A DNA stretch of 27,500 nt from Symbiodinium natans (GCA_905221605.1 CAJNDS010002628.1:96763-124262); one strand, 5' to 3'. Numbered from the stretch's first letter, positions 1 to 8,170 are shown. Numbers and translations are program-made. The notes: generated by a model from the sequence alone, not told the origin.

Positions 1-1080
1 GAGCGTGGCCGCAAGAGCTCGGTCCTGGTCTTCAGCGGCTTGCTTTATAATTAGGGTTTAGGGCTTAGGGTTTAGGGTTTGGGGTTTGGGGTTTAGGGGT
101 TTGGGAAAGTTTAGGGTTTAGGGATGTTTAGGGTCTGGGGTTCAGGGTTTAGGGTTTCAGGAAAGTTTAGGATTTAGGGTTTAGGGTTCAGGGTTTTCCG
201 AGTTTTAGGGTTTAGGGCTATATGGTCTGTCAGTTCTCTAAATCCTGGTCCCATATGTGGGTACCCTAAATTCTCGGGGCCGCCTTATCATTCTAACCCT
301 TGCAAGGGACCCGAATGTAGAGAACCCTAAACCCTAAACCCGAAACCTAAGCCCGACAAGTCCCCCATCCCCCCCCCCCCCCTCCCCCCAAGGTTGGAAG
401 CTTCATCGGCCTGGCATTGTGGGTTTGAGGGTTGCCCCTTCCCCAGGTTTTAGGATTTAATGTTTAGGGTTTAGGGGTAGGGTTTAGGGTTTTGGGTTAA
501 GGGCTTGCCGTCAGTTAGGGGGAACCCTTGTGGAGAGGGGGGAGGAGGGGGAGTACAGGGCAAGTAACTGCATGATTGAAGGATAGAAGCCCAAAAGCCC
601 TCGTAGCCCTGCACAAAGCCCAAAAGTGAGAAAATCCTCAGACGCCGTGCTTAAGCCATGAAAGCCTTAAACGCCCCATCAACAGTTCATCCGGTGCTAC
701 CCCCCAAAATACTGCAGAACCGCAGAACCCCGCATGTCGATCCCATGACCCTCAACCAAACCCACAAACTTTGTAGGCCTTCAACCTGAAATCTGTAAAC
801 CCTATAGAAGAATTCAACCCTGAAAGCCTAAATGCGTCCCCTACGATTCCTGGCAGTCTGTCGTCGTTACAGGGTTGCTTTTTGCACTTGCTTCGAGGAG
901 TACCATGCTTCACACTCTCTCTTGAGGTTTCAACGCAAGACACCCTAAACCCTACAATTAAACAAGGAATGCCTTCTGTTCGAATTCATATAAAGACCCC
1001 GAGACATGTCAAGTCAACTGCTTCTGAAAATTGCAAGGTGTGTGACCCCGGGCCCGCAGGGATTTGCCCGAGCTAACAGG
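1..1080. repeat. Degenerate TTTAGGG/CCCTAAA telomere-like region upstream of the ankyrin gene
   Basis: The stretch is dominated by imperfect TTTAGGG heptamers (about 50-220 and 455-510) and short CCCTAAA runs (about 323-345), mixed with unique sequence and a run of 14 C at 369-382. Variants such as TTTGGGG, TTCAGGG and TTTCGGG suggest old decayed arrays. From about 560 to 1080 the sequence is mostly unique, but I see no convincing coding frame. It presumably includes the upstream region of the gene at 1110; no recognisable promoter element was found. Confidence 0.75.
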
Positions 1081-1109
1081 GCGAAGCACTCTTGGTAGCT
1101 GCCGTGGAC

Positions 1110-2377
1110 ATGCTGCGCGTGTGGAGCCGCATTTCCGGAGAAGAGCTTGCGGCGGAGCCCAAGGCATCTTTCTGGGATGTGGTGTCCGTGAAGCGCCACT
1201 TGCGTGCAAAGTATCACTACCCCATGAGCTTTCAACGGCTTTTTGAGTCTGAGAGCGGCTTCGAGGAACTTCCTGGTATGCCACTGAAAACCAGTGAGTG
1301 GCAGCTAGTGGTGACCCCAACATTGGGCAGGCCAGACCTGGAAGACCGAGCCACGGAAGAGTTTGTGATGTACGCCGCCAAGAAAGGCCATGTTGAAGTA
1401 GCCCGTGCTCTGCTTGGCGGAGGGGCCAACAAGGACTGGCAGGACGGTGTTACCAGCGAGAAGACAGCCCTCATGCACGCTTCTGCAAGGGGCCACATTG
1501 AGATGGTCCGTTTGCTGCTGGAAGTGGGTGTCAAAGTGAACTTGAAGGACGCCGAAGGCAAGACCGCACTCATGCACGCGGCCGGCAACGGCCACGATGA
1601 GATCGTGCACTTGCTGCTGCTTGGTAGCCCAGTGGTATCCTTTTCCCTTTTTGGGGATCCCTAAACCCTAAACCCTAAACCCTAAACCCTAAACCCTAAA
1701 CCCTAAACCCTAAACCCTAAACCCTAAACCCTAAACCCTAAACCCTAAACCCCCCAAAAATGGGTGCCCTTAACCAAATCTGGCCACTGGGCTACTACTT
1801 AGTAGTAGAGTAGGTAACCTTTAACCTTTTTGGGGTAATATATTCCCCTTATAATCCCAAAGGTTAACCTTTAAAACCCCTAGGTACTGTACAACTAAGA
1901 CTAAGGCATAACTGTACTTATAACCCTACTTATAATACCCCTAAAGGGCCTTATAGGGGTTATCCCAATTATAAGTAGGGTTATAAGCCCACTTATAAGT
2001 GGTTAGTAAGTACCATGAACCTCCAAGTAAGGCTGGAAGCGGGGGCCGACCGACACTTGCGCGACAACCGCGGCAAGATGGCCGAGATCGGTGGCTTTGT
2101 AGCCCAGGTGGTAGCCTTTTACCCTTTTTTGGTGTAGGGTTTAGGGTTTAGGGTTTAGGGTTTAGGGTTTAGGGTTTAGGGTTTAGGGTTTCGGGTGTAA
2201 AATTTAGGGTTTAGGGTTCAGGGTTGGTTCCCTTGTAAAGCAACCAACCCCCCCAAAAAAAGGGGTGCCCTTTTATCAGAGTCTGGCTACTGGGCTACTA
2301 AGGTGACCAGGAGTAGTCAGACCATGCCGTGGGCCTCGAGGAGACGTTCGAGCATCCAAAGCAGCACGCCTCTGTGA
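1110..2377 (+). CDS. Ubiquitin-like/ankyrin-repeat protein, three-exon gene model
   Basis: Proposed exons are 1110-1615, 2032-2098 and 2303-2377 (TGA), giving about 215 residues. The ATG at 1110 starts a MLRVWSRISGEEL segment. Residues 1-70 look like the ubiquitin-like beta-grasp module that precedes ankyrin repeats in many dinoflagellate proteins. Ankyrin repeats follow at about 82-112, 118-149 and 150-182 (KTALMHAAGNGHDEIVHLL, then LEAGADRHLRDNRG after splicing). Exon 1 reads open to a stop at 1664, but the protein stops resembling ankyrin after about 1615. Exon 2 resumes mid-repeat in the right phase if a GC donor (1616) and an AG acceptor (2030-2031) are used. Intron 2 (2099-2302) is GT-AG, leaves phase 0 and coincides with a TIR element. 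Ankyrin repeats bind proteins; the partner is unknown. Exon 1 is secure, exon 2 is good, exon 3 and the C-terminus are tentative. A truncated gene fragment is the alternative. Confidence 0.72.
1624..1795. mobile_element. TIR element copy 1 carrying a CCCTAAA array
   Basis: The element is bounded by a perfect 12-bp inverted repeat, GTAGCCCAGTGG (1624-1635) and its complement (1784-1795). Inside lie inverted CCTTTTTGGGG-type and CCCCCAAAAATGGG arms that enclose about 13 perfect CCCTAAA units (about 1663-1752). It sits at the 5' side of intron 1 of the ankyrin gene. It encodes no transposase, so it is a non-autonomous MITE-like or introner-like element. Two relatives are at 2099 and 4890. No target-site duplication could be identified. 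Confidence 0.7.
1801..1890. repeat. Dispersed AACCTTTAACC foldback repeat, copy 1
   Basis: AGTAGTAGAGTAGG is followed by AACCTTTAACCTTTTTGGGG and then CCCAAAGGTTAACCTTT, so the two halves are inverted. The same order of motifs, including AGTAG.AGAGTAGG at the start and a GTACAACTA-like end, recurs at 6076-6185. This is therefore a dispersed repeat rather than local chance. It has no coding capacity and lies inside intron 1 of the ankyrin gene. Confidence 0.6.
1917..1987. repeat. Perfect 20-bp inverted repeat (hairpin)
   Basis: CTTATAACCCTACTTATAAT at 1917-1936 is exactly complementary to 1968-1987. The loop contains further complementarity (ACCCCTA against TAGGGGT), so nearly the whole 71 bp can fold into one stem. 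It lies in intron 1 of the ankyrin gene, just upstream of the proposed acceptor at 2031. Confidence 0.8.
2099..2302. mobile_element. TIR element copy 2, coincident with intron 2
   Basis: The left end GTAGCCCAGGTGG and right end CTACTGGGCTAC are inverted repeats. CCTTTTTT and CCCCCCCAAAAAAAGG arms enclose eight TTTAGGG units (about 2138-2196), here in the opposite orientation to copy 1. The left terminus supplies a GT directly after the ankyrin exon ending at 2098. The right terminus, followed by TAAG, supplies an AG at 2301-2302. The element therefore has the boundaries of a complete 204-bp GT-AG intron, as expected of an introner. Its coincidence with the exon edge is seen in sequence; splicing itself is inferred. 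Confidence 0.68.
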
Positions 2378-2405
2378 TCTGGCTTCGCCTCTTGTGGGTG
2401 TCTAG

Positions 2406-2565
2406 ATCCCCCTTTGGGAATGTGTTTTTTTTATTTGTGTTTATATAGAACTCAAGAGGATGTTAAAAATCACCCTTTGGGAAAGGTTTTTTAATGTTTG
2501 TTTGTATAAAACCCAAGAGGATATTAACAACAGTGTTTTTTTAAAGGTTCTACGGGGAGTGTAGG
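2406..2565. repeat. Repeated CCCTTTGGGAA...ATAAAACCCAAGAGGATATTA element with internal duplication
   Basis: Two diverged units lie in tandem (about 2408-2470 and 2471-2530). Each runs from CCCTTTGGGAA through a T-rich stretch to a TATA(G/A)AAC.CAAGAGGAT.TTA motif. The region ends in AAGGTTCTACGGGGAGTGTAGGT. A single-unit relative with the same end motifs is at 4019-4121. It is non-coding and MITE-like. Confidence 0.6.
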
Positions 2566-2653
2566 TGTGGGCACCTGCGGACAGAGCGATGAGCCAAAGA
2601 TTCCGGATGGGGGCCATTTAGAAGCCTCTCGTGCTGCTTGCCGGTCGTGTGTT

Positions 2654-2802
2654 TGTAAGGGTAGCTTCATGGGTTCCTAGTATGGTTAAGAAGATCCTGT
2701 AAGGGGTTCTAAGAGCCCGAAATTTGCGTAGAGTAGATAAAGGGCATACAAGGGGGTACCCTTTTAAGGGCCCGTGCTAAGGAACCATGAAGCTACCCTT
2801 AG
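2654..2802. mobile_element. MITE-like foldback element with 8-bp target duplication
   Basis: Arms TAAGGGTAGCTTCATGGGTTCCT (2656-2678, one extra G) and AGGAACCATGAAGCTACCCTTA (2780-2801) are inverted. CGTGTGTT flanks the element on both sides (2646-2653 and 2803-2810), which looks like an 8-bp target-site duplication of the kind made by hAT-type transposases. The interior has no coding capacity. A GGGTTCTAAGAGCCC segment inside resembles the interiors of the elements at 5143 and 10280. Confidence 0.68.
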
Positions 2803-3640
2803 CGTGTGTTCCATGTGAGTGGAAGCGGCATCTTTCCCTTCCCTACAGCCCTCACGTGGTAGTTTCAAGTTGGTCCTTGCACCCATGCAGGCATAGGCCA
2901 CTGGTGAGACTAGAATCTTAGCTTTGTCACAGTGGGGTAACTTGTTTTGTCATTGTTTAAGAGTGCCTAAACCCAATAAGGAATAGGATGTCATGTATTT
3001 TTTCATACTATCCCAACCAAGAACTAGTTAGGATGCTTGGGAATATGTTTTAGTTTTTTGGGGTACTATGGTTCCTAAGAAACAGCAAGAAGTAGCATGT
3101 TTTGCTCGGGGGTTCCAATTTCAGTACAGACAGCAGTGCCATGTGTTTGGGATTTCGATTGTTGGCATGCCTCTGCGCAAGGATGCTCGCCGAATCATAG
3201 TGGTAGTCCGACGAGTCCTGGTCTTTGGGATGTCGTGGCCTACCTAGGGGCCTTAGCAACTAGAACACGGTTTTGGGGGGTGATTCTAGCAGAATTGCAA
3301 AGGAACCATAAGGGAATACCATTTGTAAAATATTCCGACCCCTACTTACCTCTCCTAAACCCTAAACCCTAAACCCTAAACCCTAAACCTTAAATCGGCC
3401 CTTGAACTGCAGTCTTGGGGCTTTTGTCTAAGAAATATTCAACATTCCCCTAAGGCATAGCCCTTAAAAGAACACAAGCGGTATGGCAAAATCCTCCCTA
3501 AGACTCCCTTCATAGTGTACTTTCATAGGTTAAGGGGTATGGGTTTGGGGTAGGGTGAGTTATTCTTAGAGTTTGGTTTGCGTCGGACAGCTCGTTGGAT
3601 CCACTTGCTTGGGGGATTGCCACTGGCATCCTTCCAAGCT
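2803..3640. other. Unique-sequence cassettes A, B and C (first set), possible gene remnants
   Basis: Three blocks here have diverged counterparts in the same order at 4430-4890. Block A (about 2808-2900) has ATGTGAGTGGAAGCGGC and CCTTGCACCCATGCAGGCAT. Block B (about 3155-3235) has TTGTTGGCATGCCTCTGCGCAAGG. Block C (about 3585-3640) has CTCGTTGGATCC and CTGGCATCCTT. GTGAGT donor-like and CATGCAG acceptor-like strings in block A suggest remnants of a spliced gene. I cannot recover a convincing protein. Between blocks, ATGGTTCCT (3068) and AGGAACCAT (3301) form a further inverted pair. Confidence 0.45.
3355..3388. repeat. Short CCCTAAA array
   Basis: About four and a half CCCTAAA heptamers follow unique sequence. 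This is one of many interstitial telomere-like arrays in the window. Confidence 0.9.
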
Positions 3641-3730
3641 CGCTTAAGTGCCTCGCGAAGAACGTTGCACACTGCCGCATAACGCCGCATCAATTTCTTA
3701 ACCCTACTAACCCTAAACCCTCAAACCTGA

Positions 3731-3908
3731 ACCCTAAACCCTAAACCCTAAACCCTAAACCCTAAACCCTAAACCCTAAACCCTAAACCCTAAACCCTAA
3801 ACCCTAAACCCTAAACCCTAAACCCTAAACCCTAAACCCTAAACCCTAAACCCTAAACCCTAAACCCTAAACCCTAAACCCTAAACCCTAAACCCTAAAC
3901 CCTAAACC
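3731..3908. repeat. Longest perfect CCCTAAA array (about 25 copies)
   Basis: An uninterrupted run of CCCTAAA of about 178 bp, preceded by a few degenerate units from 3705. It is the longest perfect interstitial telomere-type array in the window and continues into unique sequence on both sides, so it is not a chromosome end. Confidence 0.95.
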
Positions 3909-4018
3909 CAACTTCCTGGCTTGGCCTTGGGCCTCTGATGGAGTCGGAGTGCGACCGGCGAGGCTAGGATGGTCACAGACTTTTGGGGTCGGAAAAATTG
4001 CTAGTAGTTCGTAGTATT

Positions 4019-4121
4019 CCCTTAACTATATCCCCCCTGGGAATTATTTTTTCATATAAAACCCAAGAGGATATTACACATACTATTTTCATTAAGGTTC
4101 TAAGGGGAGTATAGTTAAGGG
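4019..4121. mobile_element. Small TIR element, CCCTTAACTATA termini
   Basis: CCCTTAACTATATCCCCC (4019-4036) and GGGGAGTATAGTTAAGGG (4104-4121) are inverted repeats with about two mismatches. The interior contains TATAAAACCCAAGAGGATATTA, shared with the element at 2406-2565. It is about 103 bp, non-coding and MITE-like. No clear target-site duplication was found. Confidence 0.65.
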
Positions 4122-4319
4122 TCCCTTCGGAAGTATACTATAATCAAGTATCCCCTTAGGGTCCTTGAGAAAAATGCTACTAAAACTTCCCCCAAAACCC
4201 CGTTCTAATTCTTAAGGCCCCTATATATAGCCAGTCTCGAGGCCAGGTGCGTGAATCGCAAGCACGCGCTGCCCACCACCAGCTTCAGATTGGTTTTTTG
4301 ACTTTCAGACAGGTCTCTG

Positions 4320-4415
4320 CGGCTAGGGTGCAGGGTTTAGGGTTTAGGGTTTAGGGCTTAGGATTTAGGATTTAGGATTTAGGGTTTAGGGTTTAGGGTT
4401 TAGGGCTGGCATCGT
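4320..4415. repeat. Degenerate TTTAGGG array
   Basis: A dozen TTTAGGG-type heptamers with TTAGGAT variants in the middle, between unique sequences. Confidence 0.85.
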
Positions 4416-4429
4416 GCTGGCCGCCGTAC

Positions 4430-4890
4430 CTGTCGTTCAATGTGAGTGGAAGCGTCGTCCTTCCTGAACCCCGTGGGTTGCCTTTTGATTTCGTCCTTGC
4501 GCCCATGCAGGCATTGGGCATGAAGCCTCCGTGAACCTAGGACACTGCAGCTACCAGGTTTAGGGTTTAGGGTTTGGGGTTTAGGGTTTAGGGTTTTTTT
4601 CTTTCTTCGAGTTTCTTCTGTTTGTTGGTTTGCCTCTGCACAAGGCAGTTTTCGCATGAGTGGCCGTAGCCGAGTCCGATGAGTTGGATGTGGGATCCTA
4701 AACCCTAAACCCTAAACCCTAAACCCTAAACCCTAAACCCTAAACCTTCTTTTGTTGATGCTATAAAGTGCAGTTGGATTTCCAGGAAGACACGGCTACA
4801 TCTTGGAATCTCGCGATTTTCTGTGACATCGGAAGTCTCGTTGGACCCGCCAGTTTGGGGCTATCAGCTGGCATCCTTGAACCTTCTTGG
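4430..4890. other. Unique-sequence cassettes A', B' and C' (second set)
   Basis: A' (about 4437-4530) has AATGTGAGTGGAAGCGTC and CCTTGCGCCCATGCAGGCAT. B' (about 4618-4690) has TTGTTGGTTTGCCTCTGCAC. C' (about 4825-4889) has CTCGTTGGACCC and CTGGCATCCTT. They match the blocks at 2803-3640 in order and orientation but with shorter spacing, and telomere-like arrays (4557-4598, 4697-4746) fill the gaps. This suggests duplication of an older locus followed by insertion of repeats. No coherent protein was recognised. Confidence 0.45.
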
Positions 4891-5032
4891 TAGCCCAGTG
4901 GCACCCTTTACACTTTTGTTTTGGTTTTGGGATTAGGGTTTAGGGCTTAGGGTTTAGGGTTTAGGGTTGATATAGTAGCCAACCCCCCCAAAAAGGGTGC
5001 CCTTACTCAAATATGGCTGCTGGGCTACTGAG
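4890..5032. mobile_element. TIR element copy 3 carrying a TTTAGGG array
   Basis: Left end GTAGCCCAGTGG (4890-4901) and right end CTGCTGGGCTAC (5017-5028), followed by TGAG, match copies 1 and 2. CCCCCCCAAAAAGGGTGCCC marks the right arm and about five TTTAGGG-type units lie inside. As in copy 2, GT opens the element and AG (5031-5032) closes it, so it could act as an intron between block C' and the sequence after 5032. No reading frame confirms that here. Confidence 0.62.
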
Positions 5033-5142
5033 CCTCGGTAGATTGCAAAGAACATGGCCGTCGCGCAAAGCTGCGACAACCGCACGCACCGCGCCCTGCT
5101 GCATGCTCCCTAATTACCGGATCTTGCCCTTCTCACTCTCAT

Positions 5143-5275
5143 GGTAGTTGCATGGTCCCATATGGTTCCTTACAGTCTTAAAAAGGGTTCTGAAGTACGG
5201 GCCCTTTGGGTTTCTATAAGGTCTATAAGAATTCGTTCCTTTTGGTGGCCCATACCAAGGGACCATGTAACAACC
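5143..5275. mobile_element. MITE-like foldback element
   Basis: GGTAGTTGCATGGTCCC (5143-5159) and GGGACCATGTAACAACC (5259-5275) are inverted with 15 of 17 positions paired. The interior AAAGGGTTCTGAAGTACGGG recurs almost exactly in the element at 10280-10440. An open minus-strand frame across it is incidental. Confidence 0.6.
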
Positions 5276-5448
5276 CGAAGAGTCACATCCTCTGACGGGG
5301 GTTGCGGCAAGTGCTAGGAACTGCCAGGGTGGCCACGGCGGTTGCAAACCCGCGGTGCCATCGCTAGCTCCAGTTGCCTCGAGACCGGTCCTGAGCCGTG
5401 CTTTTGAAGTTGTCGAGCGGCTTAGGTAAATGAGGTTTGCTGCGCCCC

Positions 5449-5794
5449 TAAACCCTAAACCCTAGACAGGAAGTTGGATGCTCACTGCCAGGACCATGCA
5501 CAGAGGGCAGGTTTCAAGGTTGGAGTCACGCATGTGCAGCTGATGAAAGGCCGCACCCAGCCTTACTCACCCACAGTTTAGGGTTTAGGGTTTGGGGTTT
5601 AGGGTTTGGGGTTTAGGGTTTATAGGGTTTGGGGTTTATAGGGTTTCGGGTTTTGGGTTTCCGGTTTCGGGTTTAGAGAGAAGCCCGCAAAGATTCTAAC
5701 CGAGTATCGCCGGAGTGGCCCCGTGCAGTCCATGATCTGCAGGGTCGAGTCTCAGGTTTGGGGCTTCTGGCTTGACAGGCTCTGAGGATTTAGG
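5449..5794. repeat. Mixed unique sequence and degenerate TTTAGGG units
   Basis: Short CCCTAAA (5449-5463) and TTTAGGG/TTTGGGG/TTTCGGG (5576-5670) runs separate unique stretches. I see no gene. Confidence 0.7.
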
Positions 5795-5938
5795 AAAACC
5801 CTAAAACCCTAAAACCCTAAAACCCTAAAACCCCAAAACCCTAAAACCCTAAAACCCTAAAACCCTAAAACCCTAAAACCCTAAAACCCTAAAACCCTAA
5901 AACCCTAAAACCCTAAAACCCTAAAACCCTAAAACCCT
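5795..5938. repeat. AAAACCCT array: 18 copies of an 8-mer telomere-type repeat
   Basis: Eighteen consecutive octamers (TTTTAGGG on the minus strand), one being AAAACCCC, pass directly into heptameric CCCTAAA units from 5941. TTTTAGGG is the Chlamydomonas-type telomere unit, whereas the rest of this window uses the Arabidopsis-type heptamer. Confidence 0.92.
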
Positions 5939-6075
5939 CAACCCTAAACCCTAAACCCGAACCCCGCCCAAACCCTGTGAATTGCGGTTAAGCCGTTTTG
6001 TACTTGTCTTACCACGGCCCATGTGCGCCGAGGCTCGTGGCAAACGCGGCGAAGCGCCCCGGTTTATTTTAAGCT

Positions 6076-6185
6076 TCTGAGTAGTAGACAGAGTAGGCAA
6101 CCTTGAACCTCTTGGGGGTTTTATGACCCCCTATGTCATGCCAAAGGTTGACCTTTAGTTCCTCTAGAATGCTGGACAACTATGG
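6076..6185. repeat. Dispersed AACCTTTAACC foldback repeat, copy 2
   Basis: AGTAGTAGACAGAGTAGGCAACC...AACCTCTTGGGGG and CCAAAGGTTGACCTTTAG...TGGACAAC match 1801-1890 motif for motif. It is non-coding. Confidence 0.6.
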
Positions 6186-7445
6186 TTGTTTTTAGGTCCT
6201 GATAAAACCCTACTGCAAGCTTTGTAAGCTGCACCAAAATCCCGAATAAGCCCCTGAAGCAGCAGGGGTTGAAGATGTGGTGGGCGCCCATGGGCTTATG
6301 GCGCTGGGATTTGGGGAGTTTAGGAGGTTAGGTCCCCGAACCCTAAACCCTGAACCCTAAGCCTAAACCCTAAACCCTAAACGCTAAACCCTAAACCCTA
6401 AACCCTAAACCCTAAACCCTATACCCCAAACCGTAGGTTCCTGGAATGGGGATTCCGAGCCTTGGTGGGACTTCTTGTCAACGGCAACAGGTCGTGGGGC
6501 TTGCTAGCCTGGGTTTTGAGTACTATACTTTCATACTTTTGCTGTTTCTGGGTTCTGATTGTAGCTACTTCTACCTAAAAAACAGCATATACTTTTCCAG
6601 GGTCTACTCCAAAGTAGGGTAGCTCTGCCTTTGCGCCCTCCGAAGTGGACAAGCAGAACACCCTGGTTGGGGGACGAACTTGCCCTGAGCGTTAGGGTTT
6701 AGGGTTTAGGGTGCAGGGTTTACGGTTTAGGGCTTAGGGAGGGTTTTCCAACCATGACGCCCACCCAGATAAAAAGGAGGGTAAGAGTCTGGTATTTACG
6801 GCTTGAATCCCTAAACCCTAAACCCCTAAAACCCTAAACCCGAAACCCTAAACCCCTAAACCCTAAACCCTAAACCCCTAAACCCCTAACCCCTAATTCC
6901 TACACCCAAACCTATGTTTTGTTGGTTGTTGGGGAACCTAGTCGAGGTACATCACCGCGAACAGAGGCATCCACGGCCGGCGGTGTCTCGGATCGGTTGT
7001 TGCTCAGATTTTGGTTAAGGAAATTCTGAGGGTTTAGGGTTTAGGGTTTAGGGTTTAGGGGTTAGGGTTTAACTTCAGAACCCAGCCAATGGTGCCCTAT
7101 CCCCTTGGCATTCGTTTTTATGGGTTTCGGGGTCTAAAGGTGAGGGCTCTTAGGACTTTGGAGGTGTGGAGCTTAGGGGCTTTGATTCTTGTTACGGAAG
7201 TTCTGAGGGTTTAGGGTTCAGGGTTCAGGGTTTAGGGTTTAGGGTTTAGGATTCCCGTACACTCTTAACTTAACCGCAGCCGTCCCCATAAAAACTCCGA
7301 AGCCCTTGAGCAAGTTAACAGGCCTGACACAAAAAACCCTAAACCCTAAACCCTAAACCCTAAACCCTAAACTAGAGCACCTCCATCTAACCAAGCCACT
7401 CTAAACACCCTAGAGCCGTCAAGGCCCTTACTATTCTGAAACCCT
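6186..7445. repeat. Telomere-like repeat patches with unique spacers
   Basis: CCCTAAA units at 6340-6435, 6809-6895 and 7333-7373; TTTAGGG units at 6692-6740, 7029-7070 and 7205-7250. Orientation switches repeatedly. Spacers of 100-250 bp are unique and carry no recognisable gene. Confidence 0.75.
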
Positions 7446-7447
7446 CA

Positions 7448-7474
7448 CCCCCCCCCCCCCCCCCCCCCCCCCCC
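7448..7474. repeat. Poly-C run (27 nt) in a C-rich tract
   Basis: 27 consecutive C followed by GGGCCCCCCCTCCCCCCC. The G-rich complement could form a quadruplex. The exact length is unreliable in any assembly. Confidence 0.9.
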
Positions 7475-7544
7475 GGGCCCCCCCTCCCCCCCGCCCTCCC
7501 CTAAAAAACCCTTAAAACCCCCAAAGCCCTAAACCCGAACTACC

Positions 7545-7635
7545 ATAATGACCCTAATTGCCCTAGTTGCCCTACTTACCCTAGTTACCCCAGTTGCCCG
7601 AGTTGCTCTCTTTGCCCTAGTTGCCCGAATAACCC
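7545..7635. repeat. 9-bp minisatellite, CCCTAGTTG type
   Basis: About nine diverged units of CCCTAGTTG/CCCTAGTTA/CCCGAGTTG follow one another. The unit looks like a drifted telomere-type repeat with a 9-bp period. Confidence 0.7.
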
Positions 7636-7745
7636 TATATAACCCCTAAACCCTAAACCCTATTAGCCCTAAACCCTAAACCCTAAACCCCCTAAACCCC
7701 CCCCCCCCCTAAACCCCTTCAAGCTCCCTTGGAACACCGCACCCT

Positions 7746-7766
7746 GGGGGGGGGGGGGGGGGGGGG
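7746..7766. repeat. Poly-G run (21 nt)
   Basis: 21 consecutive G between CACCCT and CCTCGAGG. Confidence 0.9.
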
Positions 7767-7829
7767 CCTCGAGGTGCCTCCTCTGCGACCAGGCGGCCAC
7801 CCAGGACCACCTGGAGGCCTCCTTATGAG

Positions 7830-8170
7830 TTAAGGGTTTGGGGTTTAGGGTTTGGGGTTTAGGATGGTTTAGGGTTTGGGGTTTAGGATGGTTTAGGGTT
7901 TAGGGGTTTGGGGTTAGGGGTTTAGGGTTTGGGGTTTAGGGTTTGGGGTTTAGGGGGTTTAGGGGGTTTAGGGGGTTTAGAGTGTAGGGTTTCGCGTTTA
8001 GGGTTTCGGGTTTAGGGTTCCAGCTGGCAGGTCCCAGGACGTCCCGGAGCCTAAGGGGCCGAATTCCACCATTCTCCAAGGGTGATTAAACCCTAAACCC
8101 TAAACCCTAAACCCTAAACCCTAAACCCTAAACCCTAAACCCTAAACCCTAAACCCTAAACCCTAAACCC
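7830..8170. repeat. TTTAGGG/TTTGGGG array, then CCCTAAA array
   Basis: 7830-8020 is degenerate TTTAGGG with TTTGGGG alternation and two near-identical ATGGTTTAGGGTTTGGGG units. 8088-8170 is a perfect CCCTAAA array of about 11 copies in the opposite orientation, separated by about 70 bp of unique sequence. Confidence 0.85.

Noticed and set aside
1092-1109. Upstream start for the ankyrin protein
   Set aside because: The codon at 1092 is TTG; the ATG at 1110 starts the conserved MLRV segment.
3731-3908. True chromosome end
   Set aside because: Unique and repetitive sequence continues on both sides and arrays in both orientations occur throughout.
4400-4657. Frame encoding TLNPKPQTLNPKP-type peptide (also at 9414-9617)
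   Set aside because: The peptide is simply the translation of degenerate telomeric heptamers.
5114-5347. 77-codon minus-strand frame
   Set aside because: Lies across a foldback element and has no protein features.
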